This document shows, one piece after another, positions 35,345-44,654 of a stretch of 64,000 nt of DNA. The notes beneath the pieces are model-generated. The model made no database searches. It worked only from the letters and a program-made list of their open reading frames with translations, and was not told the DNA's origin. Origin of the DNA: Sinorhizobium terangae (lineage in GTDB: Bacteria; Pseudomonadota; Alphaproteobacteria; Rhizobiales; Rhizobiaceae); assembly GCF_009601505.1 (NCBI RefSeq), contig NZ_WITC01000059.1, forward strand, positions 17,919-81,918, given 5' to 3'. The position numbers and the translations under genes are program-made. The stretch's first letter is position 1. Each line of letters begins with the position of its first letter.

Positions 35345-36415
35345 CTATACCTTCCGCGCCTTTGACATGGGCCGCTGGAATTCCGGCTGACTGAGACTTT
35401 GCAGCGTCTCGGGTGGCTTTCCTTCGATGTGGCCGATTACGGCCTTGGCGAGCTCGCGCCCGGCAAGGCGGATGTCCTCGTACATGGTCATGACTTCGGG
35501 GCGCAGCCAGCGCAGGAAGTCGCTGGGTACCTTGGTGACCATGTCGACATCCGGGCCGACCTTCTTTCCGGCTGATTCGATTGCCGCGACCAGGGCGACA
35601 GCGCCGGAGCCGCTGCCGGAAACGATACCGTCCGGGGCATCGACCGAGCGCATCAGTTGTTCGAAGGCGTCGCGGATGGCGACAAGGCTGTGGTCGATGT
35701 TGACATGGTGGAAGCTCACCGCCTCCGCACCAAAATCCTTAAGCCCGCGCTCGAAGCCGGTGCGCATGTGGGAATGGAAGGTGAGGTTCGGCGGCGGCTC
35801 CAACAGCACCAGCCGGCGTCTGCCGCGCTCGGTGAGCCGGCGCACCGCCTCATAGGCGAAACGTTCGTTGTCGAAGTCATGGAACGGGTGGACGATCCCC
35901 ATTTCCGTGCGGCCGTGGGTGACAAAGGGCAGGCGGCGCTCGGTCATCAGCGTCACGCGCGCATCGTGCGGCTCCGTCCGCGATATGATGACGCCGTCTG
36001 CGGCGCCCGTGTCGAGGATATAGCGGATTGGCCCCAGCGGATCCTTTGTGGAGCTGTAAGGCGTTACCACCAGATGATATTGCGTGCCCGCGAGGATTTC
36101 GGTGATGCCAACGACCATGGGGCTGGTGATGCCCATGATCTCTTCCTCCAACGTCAGCACGAGGCTGATGACATTGGTCTTGCCGGTCCTGAGGCGCACG
36201 CCGGCACGGTTCGGCTGGTAGCCGATCTGCTTGGCGACGAGGCGCACCCTTTCCTTGGTCTCGGCGCCGATGTCGGGCGCATCCTTCAACGCTCGGGAAA
36301 CCGTGGTGATCCCAAGACCGGTCATGAAGGCGATCGTCTTCAGCGTCGGCCTACCGCCGTCCGGTGGCGGCGCTGCCGCCGCCCTGTTTTTCGTCTTGCC
36401 GTCCATTCCCGTCAC
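35345..36415 (-). CDS. LacI-family transcription regulator of the adjacent sugar locus
   Basis: A 356-residue LacI/GalR regulator. Its N-terminal helix-turn-helix and hinge are TLKTIAFMTGLGITTVSRALKDAPDIG. A periplasmic-binding-like effector domain (Peripla_BP_3 type) follows from about residue 80, including VISLVLTLEEEIMG and DGIVSGSGSGAVALV. It is divergent from the ABC transporter genes and likely represses them in the absence of the sugar. GTG 36415 (with AAGGGGA at a suitable distance) and ATG 36406 are both possible starts. Confidence 0.9.
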   Translation of the reverse strand: MTGMDGKTKNRAAAAPPPDGGRPTLKTIAFMTGLGITTVSRALKDAPDIGAETKERVRLVAKQIGYQPNRAGVRLRTGKTNVISLVLTLEEEIMGITSPMVVGITEILAGTQYHLVVTPYSSTKDPLGPIRYILDTGAADGVIISRTEPHDARVTLMTERRLPFVTHGRTEMGIVHPFHDFDNERFAYEAVRRLTERGRRRLVLLEPPPNLTFHSHMRTGFERGLKDFGAEAVSFHHVNIDHSLVAIRDAFEQLMRSVDAPDGIVSGSGSGAVALVAAIESAGKKVGPDVDMVTKVPSDFLRWLRPEVMTMYEDIRLAGRELAKAVIGHIEGKPPETLQSLSQPEFQRPMSKARKV

Positions 36416-36929
36416 CAGCCCCGTCCCCTTATGAGACCTTCGTGCGAACCGCCACGATCAAGCACCCCGCTTTGCCCCGCAGCTTCGTTGCGAACACGCC
36501 CGATCCGTCTCGGTTCCCGCCTTATATACGAATTGTGACCGGTGGCCAGATTTCCCAGAGCTGTGTCGCGGAACAAAATCTGTAACGATACAGTAGCGAT
36601 GTCGAGCATTTTTGTTGCTGCACTGCGAAGAACATAACCATCTGGTTGAATCCTGCACTTGCGAAGCGAGATATTGCATGTGCGAAGCTCCACCCAGGTG
36701 CCTAGCGATTGGTTTCGACCAAAAATTCCTTTGAAACAATGCGGTACAGCAGGAATTTGGAGCCTCGCATCGCTGCGCCGAAGCCGATGTTGTCTCCTTT
36801 GAGGTTGGGCCATGTACAATCATAAGCTGTATTAGAAATTATATCCCGAATTATTCGTTGTGGGTGTTGCGTCGGAAAATCGTTTGAACTAAGTTTTTAC
36901 GGCAACGTTACAGTGAGGGAGGAGAACTC
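36416..36929. other. LacI / ABC transporter divergent regulatory region
   Basis: About 510 bases without a convincing gene and richer in A+T than the surroundings. CTGTAACGATACAG at 36580-36593 (CTGTA/TACAG arms) and GCAACGTTAC at 36902-36911, centred on AACGTT just before the binding-protein ribosome site, are candidate operators. LacI-type operators usually have a central CG, which both show. Neither is proven. Confidence 0.45.
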
Positions 36930-38165
36930 ATGAAATTGCGTTCCATGGCCGCCGCTTTGGCCGCAACCGTCGCCCTGCCATTCGGCCTGGCCAATGCCAC
37001 CGATCTGGAGGTTACGCATTGGTGGACTTCCGGCGGTGAAGCCGCGGCGGTCGCCGAACTGGCCAAGGCTTTCGATGCGACCGGCAACAAGTGGGTCGAC
37101 GGTGCAATCGCCGGCTCGGGCGGGACCGCGCGTCCGATCATGATCAGCCGCATCACCGGCGGCGATCCGATGGGTGCAACCCAGTTCAACCACGGCCGAC
37201 AGGCGGAAGAACTCGTACAAGCGGGCCTGATGCGCGACCTGACGGATCTCGCCACCCGCGAAAACTGGAAGGAGATCATCAAGCCGGCAAGCCTGCTGGA
37301 GTCCTGCACCATCGAGGGCAAGATCTATTGCGCGCCCGTCAACATCCATTCGTGGCAGTGGCTCTGGCTTTCGAATGCCGCTTTCAAGCAGGCCGGCGTC
37401 CCGGTCCCGAAGAACTGGGATGAATTCGTCGCGGCAGCACCGGCACTGGAAAAAGCCGGCATCGTGCCGCTCGCCGTCGGCGGTCAGCCGTGGCAGGCAG
37501 CAGGTGCCTTCGACGTGCTGATGGTGGCGATCGCCGGAAAAGACACGTTCGAGAAGGTCTTCGCCCAGAAGGACGAGGAAGTGGCTGCAGGTCCGGAGAT
37601 CGCCAAGGTCTTCAAGGCTGCCGACGATGCGCGCCGCATGTCGAAGGGCAGCAATGTTCAAGACTGGAACCAGGCAACCAACCTCGTCATCACCGGCAAG
37701 GCCGGCGGCCAGATCATGGGTGACTGGGCCCAGGGTGAGTTCCAGCTTGCAGGCCAGAAGGCCGGTGTCGACTACACCTGCCTTCCGGGGCTCGGCGTCA
37801 ACGAAGTGATCTCGACCGGCGGTGACGCATTCTACTTCCCGCTGCTGGACGATGAGGAAAAGTCGAAGGCGCAGGAAGCGTTGGCATCGACCCTGCTGAA
37901 GCCGGAGACGCAGGTTGCGTTCAACCTGAAGAAGGGCTCGCTGCCGGTGCGCGGCGACGTGGACCTCGCAGCCGCCAATGATTGCATGAAGAAGGGGCTC
38001 GATATCCTTGCCAAGGGCAATGTGATCAAGGGCACCGACCAGCTTCTGTCCGCCGACAGCCAGAAGCAGAAGGAGGACCTCTTCTCCGAGTTCTTCGCAA
38101 ACGCGTCGATGACGCCGGAGGATGCGCAAAAGCGCTTCGCCGAAATCATCGCGGCGGCGGACTGA
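36930..38165 (+). CDS. Sugar ABC transporter, periplasmic binding protein
   Basis: A 411-residue family 1 extracellular solute-binding protein. It has a cleavable signal peptide (MKLRSMAAALAATVALPFGL, then ANA) and mature sequence starting near TDLEVTHWWTSGGEAAAV. The segment resembles the glucose/mannose-type binding proteins (GtsA group, from memory). It captures a sugar in the periplasm for the two permeases that follow. ATG 36930 has GGGAGGAG upstream. A strong GC hairpin follows the gene. Confidence 0.9.
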   Translation: MKLRSMAAALAATVALPFGLANATDLEVTHWWTSGGEAAAVAELAKAFDATGNKWVDGAIAGSGGTARPIMISRITGGDPMGATQFNHGRQAEELVQAGLMRDLTDLATRENWKEIIKPASLLESCTIEGKIYCAPVNIHSWQWLWLSNAAFKQAGVPVPKNWDEFVAAAPALEKAGIVPLAVGGQPWQAAGAFDVLMVAIAGKDTFEKVFAQKDEEVAAGPEIAKVFKAADDARRMSKGSNVQDWNQATNLVITGKAGGQIMGDWAQGEFQLAGQKAGVDYTCLPGLGVNEVISTGGDAFYFPLLDDEEKSKAQEALASTLLKPETQVAFNLKKGSLPVRGDVDLAAANDCMKKGLDILAKGNVIKGTDQLLSADSQKQKEDLFSEFFANASMTPEDAQKRFAEIIAAAD

Positions 38166-38181
38166 TTACAGCCGCTTGAAG

Positions 38182-38203
38182 GGCCCCGCGCATGCGCGGG
38201 GCC
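38182..38203 (+). terminator. GC-rich hairpin between binding protein and permease genes
   Basis: A 22-base perfect palindrome, GGCCCCGCGCA and its complement, starts 17 bases after the stop codon and has no U-tract. Such hairpins in sugar-ABC operons often stabilise the 5' mRNA segment or reduce read-through, giving more binding protein than permease. Confidence 0.6.
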
Positions 38204-38383
38204 GCCCTCATGCCCCATTCGGCACGACGTGTTCGCGCCAGGCCTCCGTGCCGACGTCTGCTGGTGTCGGTACAAGAGATGTGCCGGGCAGGGGCCATTA
38301 CGATGGTGAGGCGGCCGGGGAGCGGTGGCGTTTTTCGCCGCGAGTACCGCCCATCGAAACATTGCAGTTCCGGAGGAGCAAAC

Positions 38384-39292
38384 ATGACAGGCCAAACACG
38401 CGGCTCGGCTCGCCCGAATCAGTGGTTGCGGAACCTGAATGCGAAGATCGCCTCTATTCCGATGATCCTGACAGCCGTGGTCATCTTCGTCGGCGGCACC
38501 GCCTGGACGGTTCTCTATTCCTTCACCAACTCGAAGCTGCTGCCACGGCTTTCGTTCGTCGGCCTCGACCAATATGAGCGGCTATGGGCGGCACCGCGTT
38601 GGCTCATCTCGATCGAGAATCTTGCCATCTACGGATTTTTCTCGCTGATTTTCAGCCTCGTGATCGGTTTTGTGCTGGCGGCACTGATGGATCAGAAGAT
38701 CCGGTTCGAAAATACGTTTCGAACGATCATGCTCTATCCATTCGCCCTGTCGTTCATCGTCACGGGCCTGGTCTGGCAATGGCTGCTCAATCCGCAATAC
38801 GGAATACAGTCGATCGTGCGGTCGCTTGGCTGGACGAACTTCAACTTCGACCCGCTCTATAATTCCGACATCGTCATCTACGGCATTCTGATCGCAGCGC
38901 TCTGGCAGGGCACCGGCCTCGTCATGTGCCTGATGCTCGCCGGGTTGCGCGGCATCGACGAAGATATCTGGAAGGCTGCGCGGGTAGACGGCATCCCGAT
39001 GTGGAAGACGTATGTGCTGGTCATCATCCCGATGATGCGCGGCGTCTTCATCACGACGCTCGTCATCATCGCGAGCGGCATCGTCAAGGTTTACGATCTC
39101 GTCGTGGCGCAGACGAGCGGCGGTCCCGGCATCGCCTCCGAAGTGCCCGCCAAATACGTCTACGATTACATGTTCCAGGCCCAGAACCTGGGCCAGGGCT
39201 TTGCCGCCTCCACCATGATGCTCGTGACGGTCGCAATCATCATCGTGCCGTGGGCGTATCTGGAATTCGGAGGAGGTCGCAAGCGTGCTTAA
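38384..39292 (+). CDS. Sugar ABC transporter permease 1 (MalF-like)
   Basis: A 302-residue inner-membrane permease with about six helices and the EAA loop AARVDGIPMWKTYVLVIIPMMR, which contacts the ATPase. ATG 38384 (MTGQTRG) was chosen because CGGAGGAGC lies just upstream; a longer upstream frame is rejected as non-coding. It overlaps permease 2 by 8 bases. Confidence 0.92.
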   Translation: MTGQTRGSARPNQWLRNLNAKIASIPMILTAVVIFVGGTAWTVLYSFTNSKLLPRLSFVGLDQYERLWAAPRWLISIENLAIYGFFSLIFSLVIGFVLAALMDQKIRFENTFRTIMLYPFALSFIVTGLVWQWLLNPQYGIQSIVRSLGWTNFNFDPLYNSDIVIYGILIAALWQGTGLVMCLMLAGLRGIDEDIWKAARVDGIPMWKTYVLVIIPMMRGVFITTLVIIASGIVKVYDLVVAQTSGGPGIASEVPAKYVYDYMFQAQNLGQGFAASTMMLVTVAIIIVPWAYLEFGGGRKRA

Positions 39293-40229
39293 TCTCGTCG
39301 CCAACAACAGCACCGTTATCGAGTATGAAGCGGTTCCCGGCAGGATCACGTCCGGCCCGCGCGGCGCCAAGCCGCGCAGAACGCTCTCGCGCCGCAACAT
39401 CGTCGTTTACGGCACGTTGTTCGTAGTCGCTCTCTACTATCTGCTGCCGCTCTACGTGATGATCATGACGTCGCTCAAGGGCATGCCGGAGATTCGCATC
39501 GGCAACATCTTTGCGCCTCCGATCGAAATCACCTTCGAGCCCTGGGTGAAGGCCTGGGCCCAGGCTTGCACCGGCCTAAATTGCGACGGGCTTTCGCGCG
39601 GCTTCTGGAATTCGGTGCGCATCACCGTTCCTTCGGTGATCATCTCGATCGCGGTCGCCTCGGTGAACGGCTACGCGCTGGCGAACTGGCGCTTCAAAGG
39701 GGCCGATCTGTTTTTCACCATCCTCATTATCGGCGCCTTCATTCCCTATCAGGTGATGATCTATCCGATTGTGATCGTGCTGAGGGAAATGGGTGTCTAC
39801 GGGACGCTGACAGGCCTCATCATCGTCCATACGATCTTCGGCATGCCGATCCTGACCCTCCTGTTCCGCAACTATTTCGCCGGCTTGCCCGAGGAGTTGT
39901 TCAAGGCGGCGCGTGTCGATGGCGCCGGGTTCTGGACGATCTACTTCAAGATCATGCTGCCGATGTCGCTGCCGATCTTCGTCGTTGCAATGATCCTCCA
40001 GGTGACCGGCATCTGGAACGACTTCCTGTTCGGCGTGGTTTTCACGCGGCCGGAGTACTACCCGATGACCGTGCAGCTCAACAACATCGTCAACTCGGTG
40101 CAGGGCGTGAAGGAATACAACGTCAACATGGCGGCAACGCTGCTGACCGGCCTCGTGCCGCTGACGATCTACTTCATCTCCGGCCGGCTGTTCGTGCGCG
40201 GCATCGCCGCCGGCGCAGTGAAAGGATAA
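39285..40229 (+). CDS. Sugar ABC transporter permease 2 (MalG-like)
   Basis: A 314-residue permease with six predicted helices and the EAA loop AARVDGAGFWTIYFKIMLPM. The start is GTG 39285 inside the end of permease 1, with GGAGGA upstream. It carries an about 40-residue cytoplasmic N-terminal extension before the first helix (IVVYGTLFVVALYYLLPLYV). It ends 6 bases before the ATPase gene. Confidence 0.92.
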   Translation: MLNLVANNSTVIEYEAVPGRITSGPRGAKPRRTLSRRNIVVYGTLFVVALYYLLPLYVMIMTSLKGMPEIRIGNIFAPPIEITFEPWVKAWAQACTGLNCDGLSRGFWNSVRITVPSVIISIAVASVNGYALANWRFKGADLFFTILIIGAFIPYQVMIYPIVIVLREMGVYGTLTGLIIVHTIFGMPILTLLFRNYFAGLPEELFKAARVDGAGFWTIYFKIMLPMSLPIFVVAMILQVTGIWNDFLFGVVFTRPEYYPMTVQLNNIVNSVQGVKEYNVNMAATLLTGLVPLTIYFISGRLFVRGIAAGAVKG

Positions 40230-40235
40230 GCAAGC

Positions 40236-41321
40236 ATGACCAGTGTTTCAGTCAGGGACCTGTCGCTGAACTTCGGCGCCGTCACCGTTCTCGACAGGCT
40301 CAATCTCGACATCAATCATGGCGAGTTCCTTGTCCTGCTCGGCTCGTCCGGATGCGGCAAGTCCACGCTCTTGAACTGCATCGCCGGCCTGCTTGACGTT
40401 TCGGAAGGGCAGATCTTCATCAAGGACCGCAATGTCACATGGGAGGAGCCGAAGGACCGGGGCATCGGCATGGTGTTCCAGTCTTACGCGCTCTACCCGC
40501 AGATGTCGGTCGAGAAGAACCTTTCCTTCGGGCTCCAGGTTGCCAGGGTGCCGCAGGCGGAAATCGACAAGCGTGTCGCACGCGCTGCGGAAATCCTGCA
40601 GATCCAGCCGCTTCTGAAGCGCAAGCCCGCCGAGCTTTCCGGCGGCCAGCGCCAGCGCGTGGCGATCGGGCGCGCACTTGTGCGTGACGTCGACGTTTTC
40701 CTCTTCGACGAGCCCCTGTCGAACCTTGACGCCAAGCTGCGTTCGGAACTGCGCGTCGAAATCAAGCGACTGCACCAGTCTCTCAAGAACACGATGATCT
40801 ATGTCACCCACGACCAGATTGAGGCGCTAACCTTGGCCGACCGCATCGCCGTCATGAAGGGTGGCGTCATCCAGCAGCTTGCCGATCCGATGACGATCTA
40901 TAACGCGCCGGAGAACCTCTTCGTCGCCGGCTTTATCGGTTCGCCATCGATGAACTTCTTCCGTGGCGAGGTCGCCGCCAGGGACGGCGGCACCTTCGTG
41001 CAGGTCGATGGCGTGGCCTTCGATGTCACCGCCTATCCGGCGCGCGCAGGATTGCAGCCGGGGCAGAAGGTCGTGCTCGGGCTCCGGCCGGAGCACGTCA
41101 AGGTCGATGAGGCTGCGGCAGGAGATGCAGCGCATCAGGCTGTCGTCGACATCGAAGAGCCGATGGGCGCCGACAACCTTTTGTGGCTGACCTTGGCCGG
41201 CCAATCGATGTCCGTGCGCATCGCCGGCCAGCGGCGCTACAAGCCTGGCACCAACGTGCGCCTTTCCTTCGACATGGGGGTCGCCTCGATTTTCGACGCT
41301 GCCAGCGAAAACCGTATTTGA
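40236..41321 (+). CDS. Sugar ABC transporter ATPase (MalK/UgpC family)
   Basis: A 361-residue ATPase: Walker A GSSGCGKST, Q-loop VFQSYALYPQM, signature LSGGQRQR, Walker B VFLFDEPLSNLDAKLR, H-loop YVTHDQIEA. A C-terminal TOBE/MalK regulatory domain follows, starting near FIGSPSMNF. It energises import through the two permeases encoded upstream. It ends 42 bases before the beta-mannosidase gene. Confidence 0.95.
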   Translation: MTSVSVRDLSLNFGAVTVLDRLNLDINHGEFLVLLGSSGCGKSTLLNCIAGLLDVSEGQIFIKDRNVTWEEPKDRGIGMVFQSYALYPQMSVEKNLSFGLQVARVPQAEIDKRVARAAEILQIQPLLKRKPAELSGGQRQRVAIGRALVRDVDVFLFDEPLSNLDAKLRSELRVEIKRLHQSLKNTMIYVTHDQIEALTLADRIAVMKGGVIQQLADPMTIYNAPENLFVAGFIGSPSMNFFRGEVAARDGGTFVQVDGVAFDVTAYPARAGLQPGQKVVLGLRPEHVKVDEAAAGDAAHQAVVDIEEPMGADNLLWLTLAGQSMSVRIAGQRRYKPGTNVRLSFDMGVASIFDAASENRI

Positions 41322-41363
41322 GAGAAGCAATATTTAGCCCGGGCGACGCTGTCCGGGCTCGCA

Positions 41364-43892
41364 ATGAACAAGAATGACGTCGGCCTCGATCGCCGGCCAG
41401 TGAATGGATTTGAGGAAATGCCCTCCGAAACCTTGAACCGCGACGCCATCCGCATCGACTTGTCCGGTGACTGGCTGCTTGCATCGACCGACAACAGCCA
41501 CGCGCTCACCATTGCGCTTCCGGGCGATGTGCACAGCGCGTTGCAGCAGGCGGGCATCATTGCAGATCCCTATGCCGGCCGGAACGAGGCCGAAGTGCAA
41601 TGGGTCGCGCACAAGGACTGGGTTCTGGAGCGCACGGTCGTCGTCGATGCGGACGATCTCGACGGGTGCTGGTATCTCGATTTCGAAAGCATCGACACGA
41701 TCGCTTCGGTCTTCGTCAACGATCGATTGGTTCTGCAAGCGGAAAACTGCTTTCGCCGCTATCGCCCCGACGTGTCGAGTGCGCTCGTCGTCGGCGAGAA
41801 CCGCATCCGCGTCGTGCTGCATTCCTCGATTGCCGAGGGCGCGCGCCGGCAGGCGGCGCAGCCGTTTTACGTGCCGTATCATGATGGGAATTCGCCGATC
41901 GCCAACGGCAACATGCTGCGCAAGCCCCAGTGCCACTTCGGCTGGGACTGGAATATCGCCGTCGCGCCGCTCGGCATCTATGGCTCGCTGGCGCTTCGCC
42001 GGCTCGAGACGGCGCGCATCGAGCACGTCACCACACGTCAGCTCTGGCTTGCCGACGGATCGGTCGACCTGCAGGTGACCGTCACCCTTTTTGCCCGCGA
42101 TCCCGGCATCGTACCCATCTATTTCGAGCTCGATGGCGTGCGGGAGCGCCTGGACTGCGCGGTCGCCGCCGGCGAGACGCGGATCACCCACGTCTTCACG
42201 GTCGCAAATCCGAGATTGTGGTGGCCGGCAGGCAGCGGCGAGCAGGCGCTTTCCGTGCTTAACGTCGAGCTGCCGGACGAGAGCGTGACGCGCCAGATCG
42301 GTTTCCGCACGATCGATCTCGTCACTGACAAGGACGAGGCGGGGAGCCGTTTTGCCTTCCGCATCAACGGCCGCGAAATCTTCTGCCGCGGAGCGAACTG
42401 GATCCCGGCGGATGCGCTGGTGTCGCGCGTGACACCGAAAGGAGTCGAGGACCTCCTGCAATCCGCCGTCGACGCCAATATGAACATGATCCGCGTCTGG
42501 GGCGGTGGCTTCTACGAGCCCGACTGGTTCTACGATCTCTGCGACCGGCTGGGACTGCTCGTCTGGCAGGACTTCATGTTCGCCTGCAACCTTTATCCGT
42601 CGACGCCGGATTTCCTCGACAATGTCGCGGCCGAGGTGGACTTTCAGGTCAAGCGCCTGTCGTCCCACCCGTCGATCGCGCTTTGGTGCGGCGACAACGA
42701 ACTTGTCGGCGCGCTCACCTGGTTCGAAGAAAGCCGCAAGGACCGCGACCGTTATCTCGTCTCCTATGACCGCCTGAACCGCACGGTCGAGAAAGCGATG
42801 AAGGAGGCTTGCCCGGAGGCGATCTGGTGGCCTTCGAGCCCGTCCGTCGGCTACCTCAATTTTGGTGATGCCTGGCACGCGGACGGTGCGGGCGACATGC
42901 ACTACTGGTCCGTCTGGCACGAGAACAAGTCCTTCGACAATTATCGCACCGTGCGCCCGCGCTTCTGCTCGGAATTCGGTTTTCAGTCCTACACCTCGAT
43001 GCCGATCGTCCGGCAATTTGCCGAGGCGCGTGACCTCAACATCGCCTCGCCGGTGATGGAGGCGCACCAGAAGAATGCCGGCGGCAATGAGCGGATTGCG
43101 GGGACCATGTTCCGCTATTTTCGCTTTCCGAAGGATTTCCCGAGCTTCGTCTATCTGAGCCAGATCCAGCAGGGGCTCGCGATCCGCACTGCCGTCGACT
43201 ACTGGCGGTCGCTGAAGCCGCACTGCATGGGGACGCTTTATTGGCAGCTCAACGACACCTGGCCCGTCGCTTCCTGGTCGAGTCTGGACTACGGCGGCCA
43301 CTGGAAGGCCATGCACTACATGGCCCGCCGCTTCTTCCAGCCGGTTGCGGTTGCCGCCATTCCTTCCGCGGACGGCAATGAAATCACCTTCTCGATGGTG
43401 AACGACACCGCCGAGATGGTGACGGTCGAACTCGAAACCTTCCTCGTTTCACTCGACGGCGAGCGTCGCCCGCTGGCAGCGGCCGCGGGTTCCTGCGCAC
43501 CGGACCGCGCCGCCACGCTCGTCACCATCGCAAGCGCCGACGTACCGGAGGGAACGTTGCTCTTCTGGTCGTTCGAAGCCTCCAACGGCATGAGCGGCGA
43601 GGGGCATCATGTCCAGGGTACCTACAAGGCGCTCGATCTCTCACCGTCCGGCCTGACGCTGGAGACCGTGCCGCGATTGGACGGCGCCTTCGACGTTATT
43701 GTCGAGGCGAGCGGTCTCGCGCTGCACGTGATGGTCGAAGGCGATGTCGAAGGGCGGTATTCCGACAACGCCTTCGATCTGACGGCCGGCGAGACGAAGG
43801 TGATCCGCTTCACGCCGAAGGCGCCGCCCGCCGAAGGCATCGTCCCAAGCTTCAGCGCCTACGACCTCGAATCCTGCCAGGGAAAAGGGTGA
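41364..43892 (+). CDS. Glycoside hydrolase family 2 beta-mannosidase
   Basis: An 842-residue GH2 enzyme without a signal peptide, so it acts in the cytoplasm on imported sugar. The N-terminal sugar-binding domain contains LPGDVHSALQQAGI and KPQCHFGWDWN, as in exo-beta-mannosidases. The TIM barrel has FCRGANWIPADAL and NMIRVWGGGFYE. The general acid/base is the Glu in LWCGDNEL and the nucleophile is the Glu in FCSEFGFQS. It cleaves beta-linked mannose from short oligosaccharides. The start is uncertain: ATG 41364 or ATG 41418. It belongs to the ABC operon. Confidence 0.9.
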   Translation: MNKNDVGLDRRPVNGFEEMPSETLNRDAIRIDLSGDWLLASTDNSHALTIALPGDVHSALQQAGIIADPYAGRNEAEVQWVAHKDWVLERTVVVDADDLDGCWYLDFESIDTIASVFVNDRLVLQAENCFRRYRPDVSSALVVGENRIRVVLHSSIAEGARRQAAQPFYVPYHDGNSPIANGNMLRKPQCHFGWDWNIAVAPLGIYGSLALRRLETARIEHVTTRQLWLADGSVDLQVTVTLFARDPGIVPIYFELDGVRERLDCAVAAGETRITHVFTVANPRLWWPAGSGEQALSVLNVELPDESVTRQIGFRTIDLVTDKDEAGSRFAFRINGREIFCRGANWIPADALVSRVTPKGVEDLLQSAVDANMNMIRVWGGGFYEPDWFYDLCDRLGLLVWQDFMFACNLYPSTPDFLDNVAAEVDFQVKRLSSHPSIALWCGDNELVGALTWFEESRKDRDRYLVSYDRLNRTVEKAMKEACPEAIWWPSSPSVGYLNFGDAWHADGAGDMHYWSVWHENKSFDNYRTVRPRFCSEFGFQSYTSMPIVRQFAEARDLNIASPVMEAHQKNAGGNERIAGTMFRYFRFPKDFPSFVYLSQIQQGLAIRTAVDYWRSLKPHCMGTLYWQLNDTWPVASWSSLDYGGHWKAMHYMARRFFQPVAVAAIPSADGNEITFSMVNDTAEMVTVELETFLVSLDGERRPLAAAAGSCAPDRAATLVTIASADVPEGTLLFWSFEASNGMSGEGHHVQGTYKALDLSPSGLTLETVPRLDGAFDVIVEASGLALHVMVEGDVEGRYSDNAFDLTAGETKVIRFTPKAPPAEGIVPSFSAYDLESCQGKG

Positions 43893-43897
43893 GCCGG

Positions 43898-44596
43898 ATG
43901 AAACGTAGCCACGTCAACGAGATCATCCGCAAAAGTGACGACTTCATGCGCGGCCACGGCTTCGTGCTGCCCCCCTTTGCCTACTGGTCGCCGGAGGAAT
44001 TGAAGGCGCGCGTCGCGTCCGACAGTCCGACGATCCTGGAGGCGCGGCTCGGTTGGGACATCACCGATTACGGCAAGGGCCGTTTCGATGAATTCGGTCT
44101 CGTCCTTTTCACCTTGAGGAACGGTGCCGCAGCCAATCTCGGCACCGGTAAAGGTATGGTCTATGCCGAGAAGCTGATGATTACACGCGCCGGCCAGATC
44201 AATCCGCTGCACCGTCATGCGGTGAAGACGGAGGACATCATCAATCGTGGCGGCGGCGCGCTGGTGCTTGAGATGTACAACTCGCTGCCGGACGGCTCGG
44301 TCGACGAGGAAAGCGACGTCGAAGTGGCGTGCGATGCACGCCTGCGCCGGCAGAAGGCAGGCGGACTCCTGAAGCTCCAACCGGGCGAGAGCGTCACATT
44401 GCTGCCCGGAAACTGGCATGCCTTCTGGGCTGAGGGAGGCGACGTGTTGATGGGCGAGGTCTCGACCGTCAATGACGACCTCACCGACAATTATTTCCGC
44501 GAGTCGGTAGGCCGCTTCTCCGCGATCGAGGAGGACGAGCATCCACTCCATCTGCTCGTGTCGGACTACGACAGCTGGCTGAAGCCAACAGGCTGA
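43898..44596 (+). CDS. D-lyxose/D-mannose ketol-isomerase-like cupin protein
   Basis: A 232-residue cupin resembling D-lyxose isomerase. It starts MKRSHVNEIIRKSDDFMR, has FRL-like segments GKGRFDEFGLVLFTLRNG, and the metal-ligand pattern INPLHRHAVKTEDIINRGGG. A further cupin motif is VTLLPGNWHAFWAEGG. The family interconverts D-lyxose/D-xylulose and D-mannose/D-fructose. Next to a beta-mannosidase, conversion of released mannose to fructose is a sensible inference. ATG 43898 (AGGG upstream) was chosen over GTG 43889. Confidence 0.8.
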   Translation: MKRSHVNEIIRKSDDFMRGHGFVLPPFAYWSPEELKARVASDSPTILEARLGWDITDYGKGRFDEFGLVLFTLRNGAAANLGTGKGMVYAEKLMITRAGQINPLHRHAVKTEDIINRGGGALVLEMYNSLPDGSVDEESDVEVACDARLRRQKAGGLLKLQPGESVTLLPGNWHAFWAEGGDVLMGEVSTVNDDLTDNYFRESVGRFSAIEEDEHPLHLLVSDYDSWLKPTG

Positions 44597-44654
44597 AACG
44601 CCCGAACCTGCTTCCACCAATCCATACCTGCGCACTTAACGAGGAGAATTTTTG

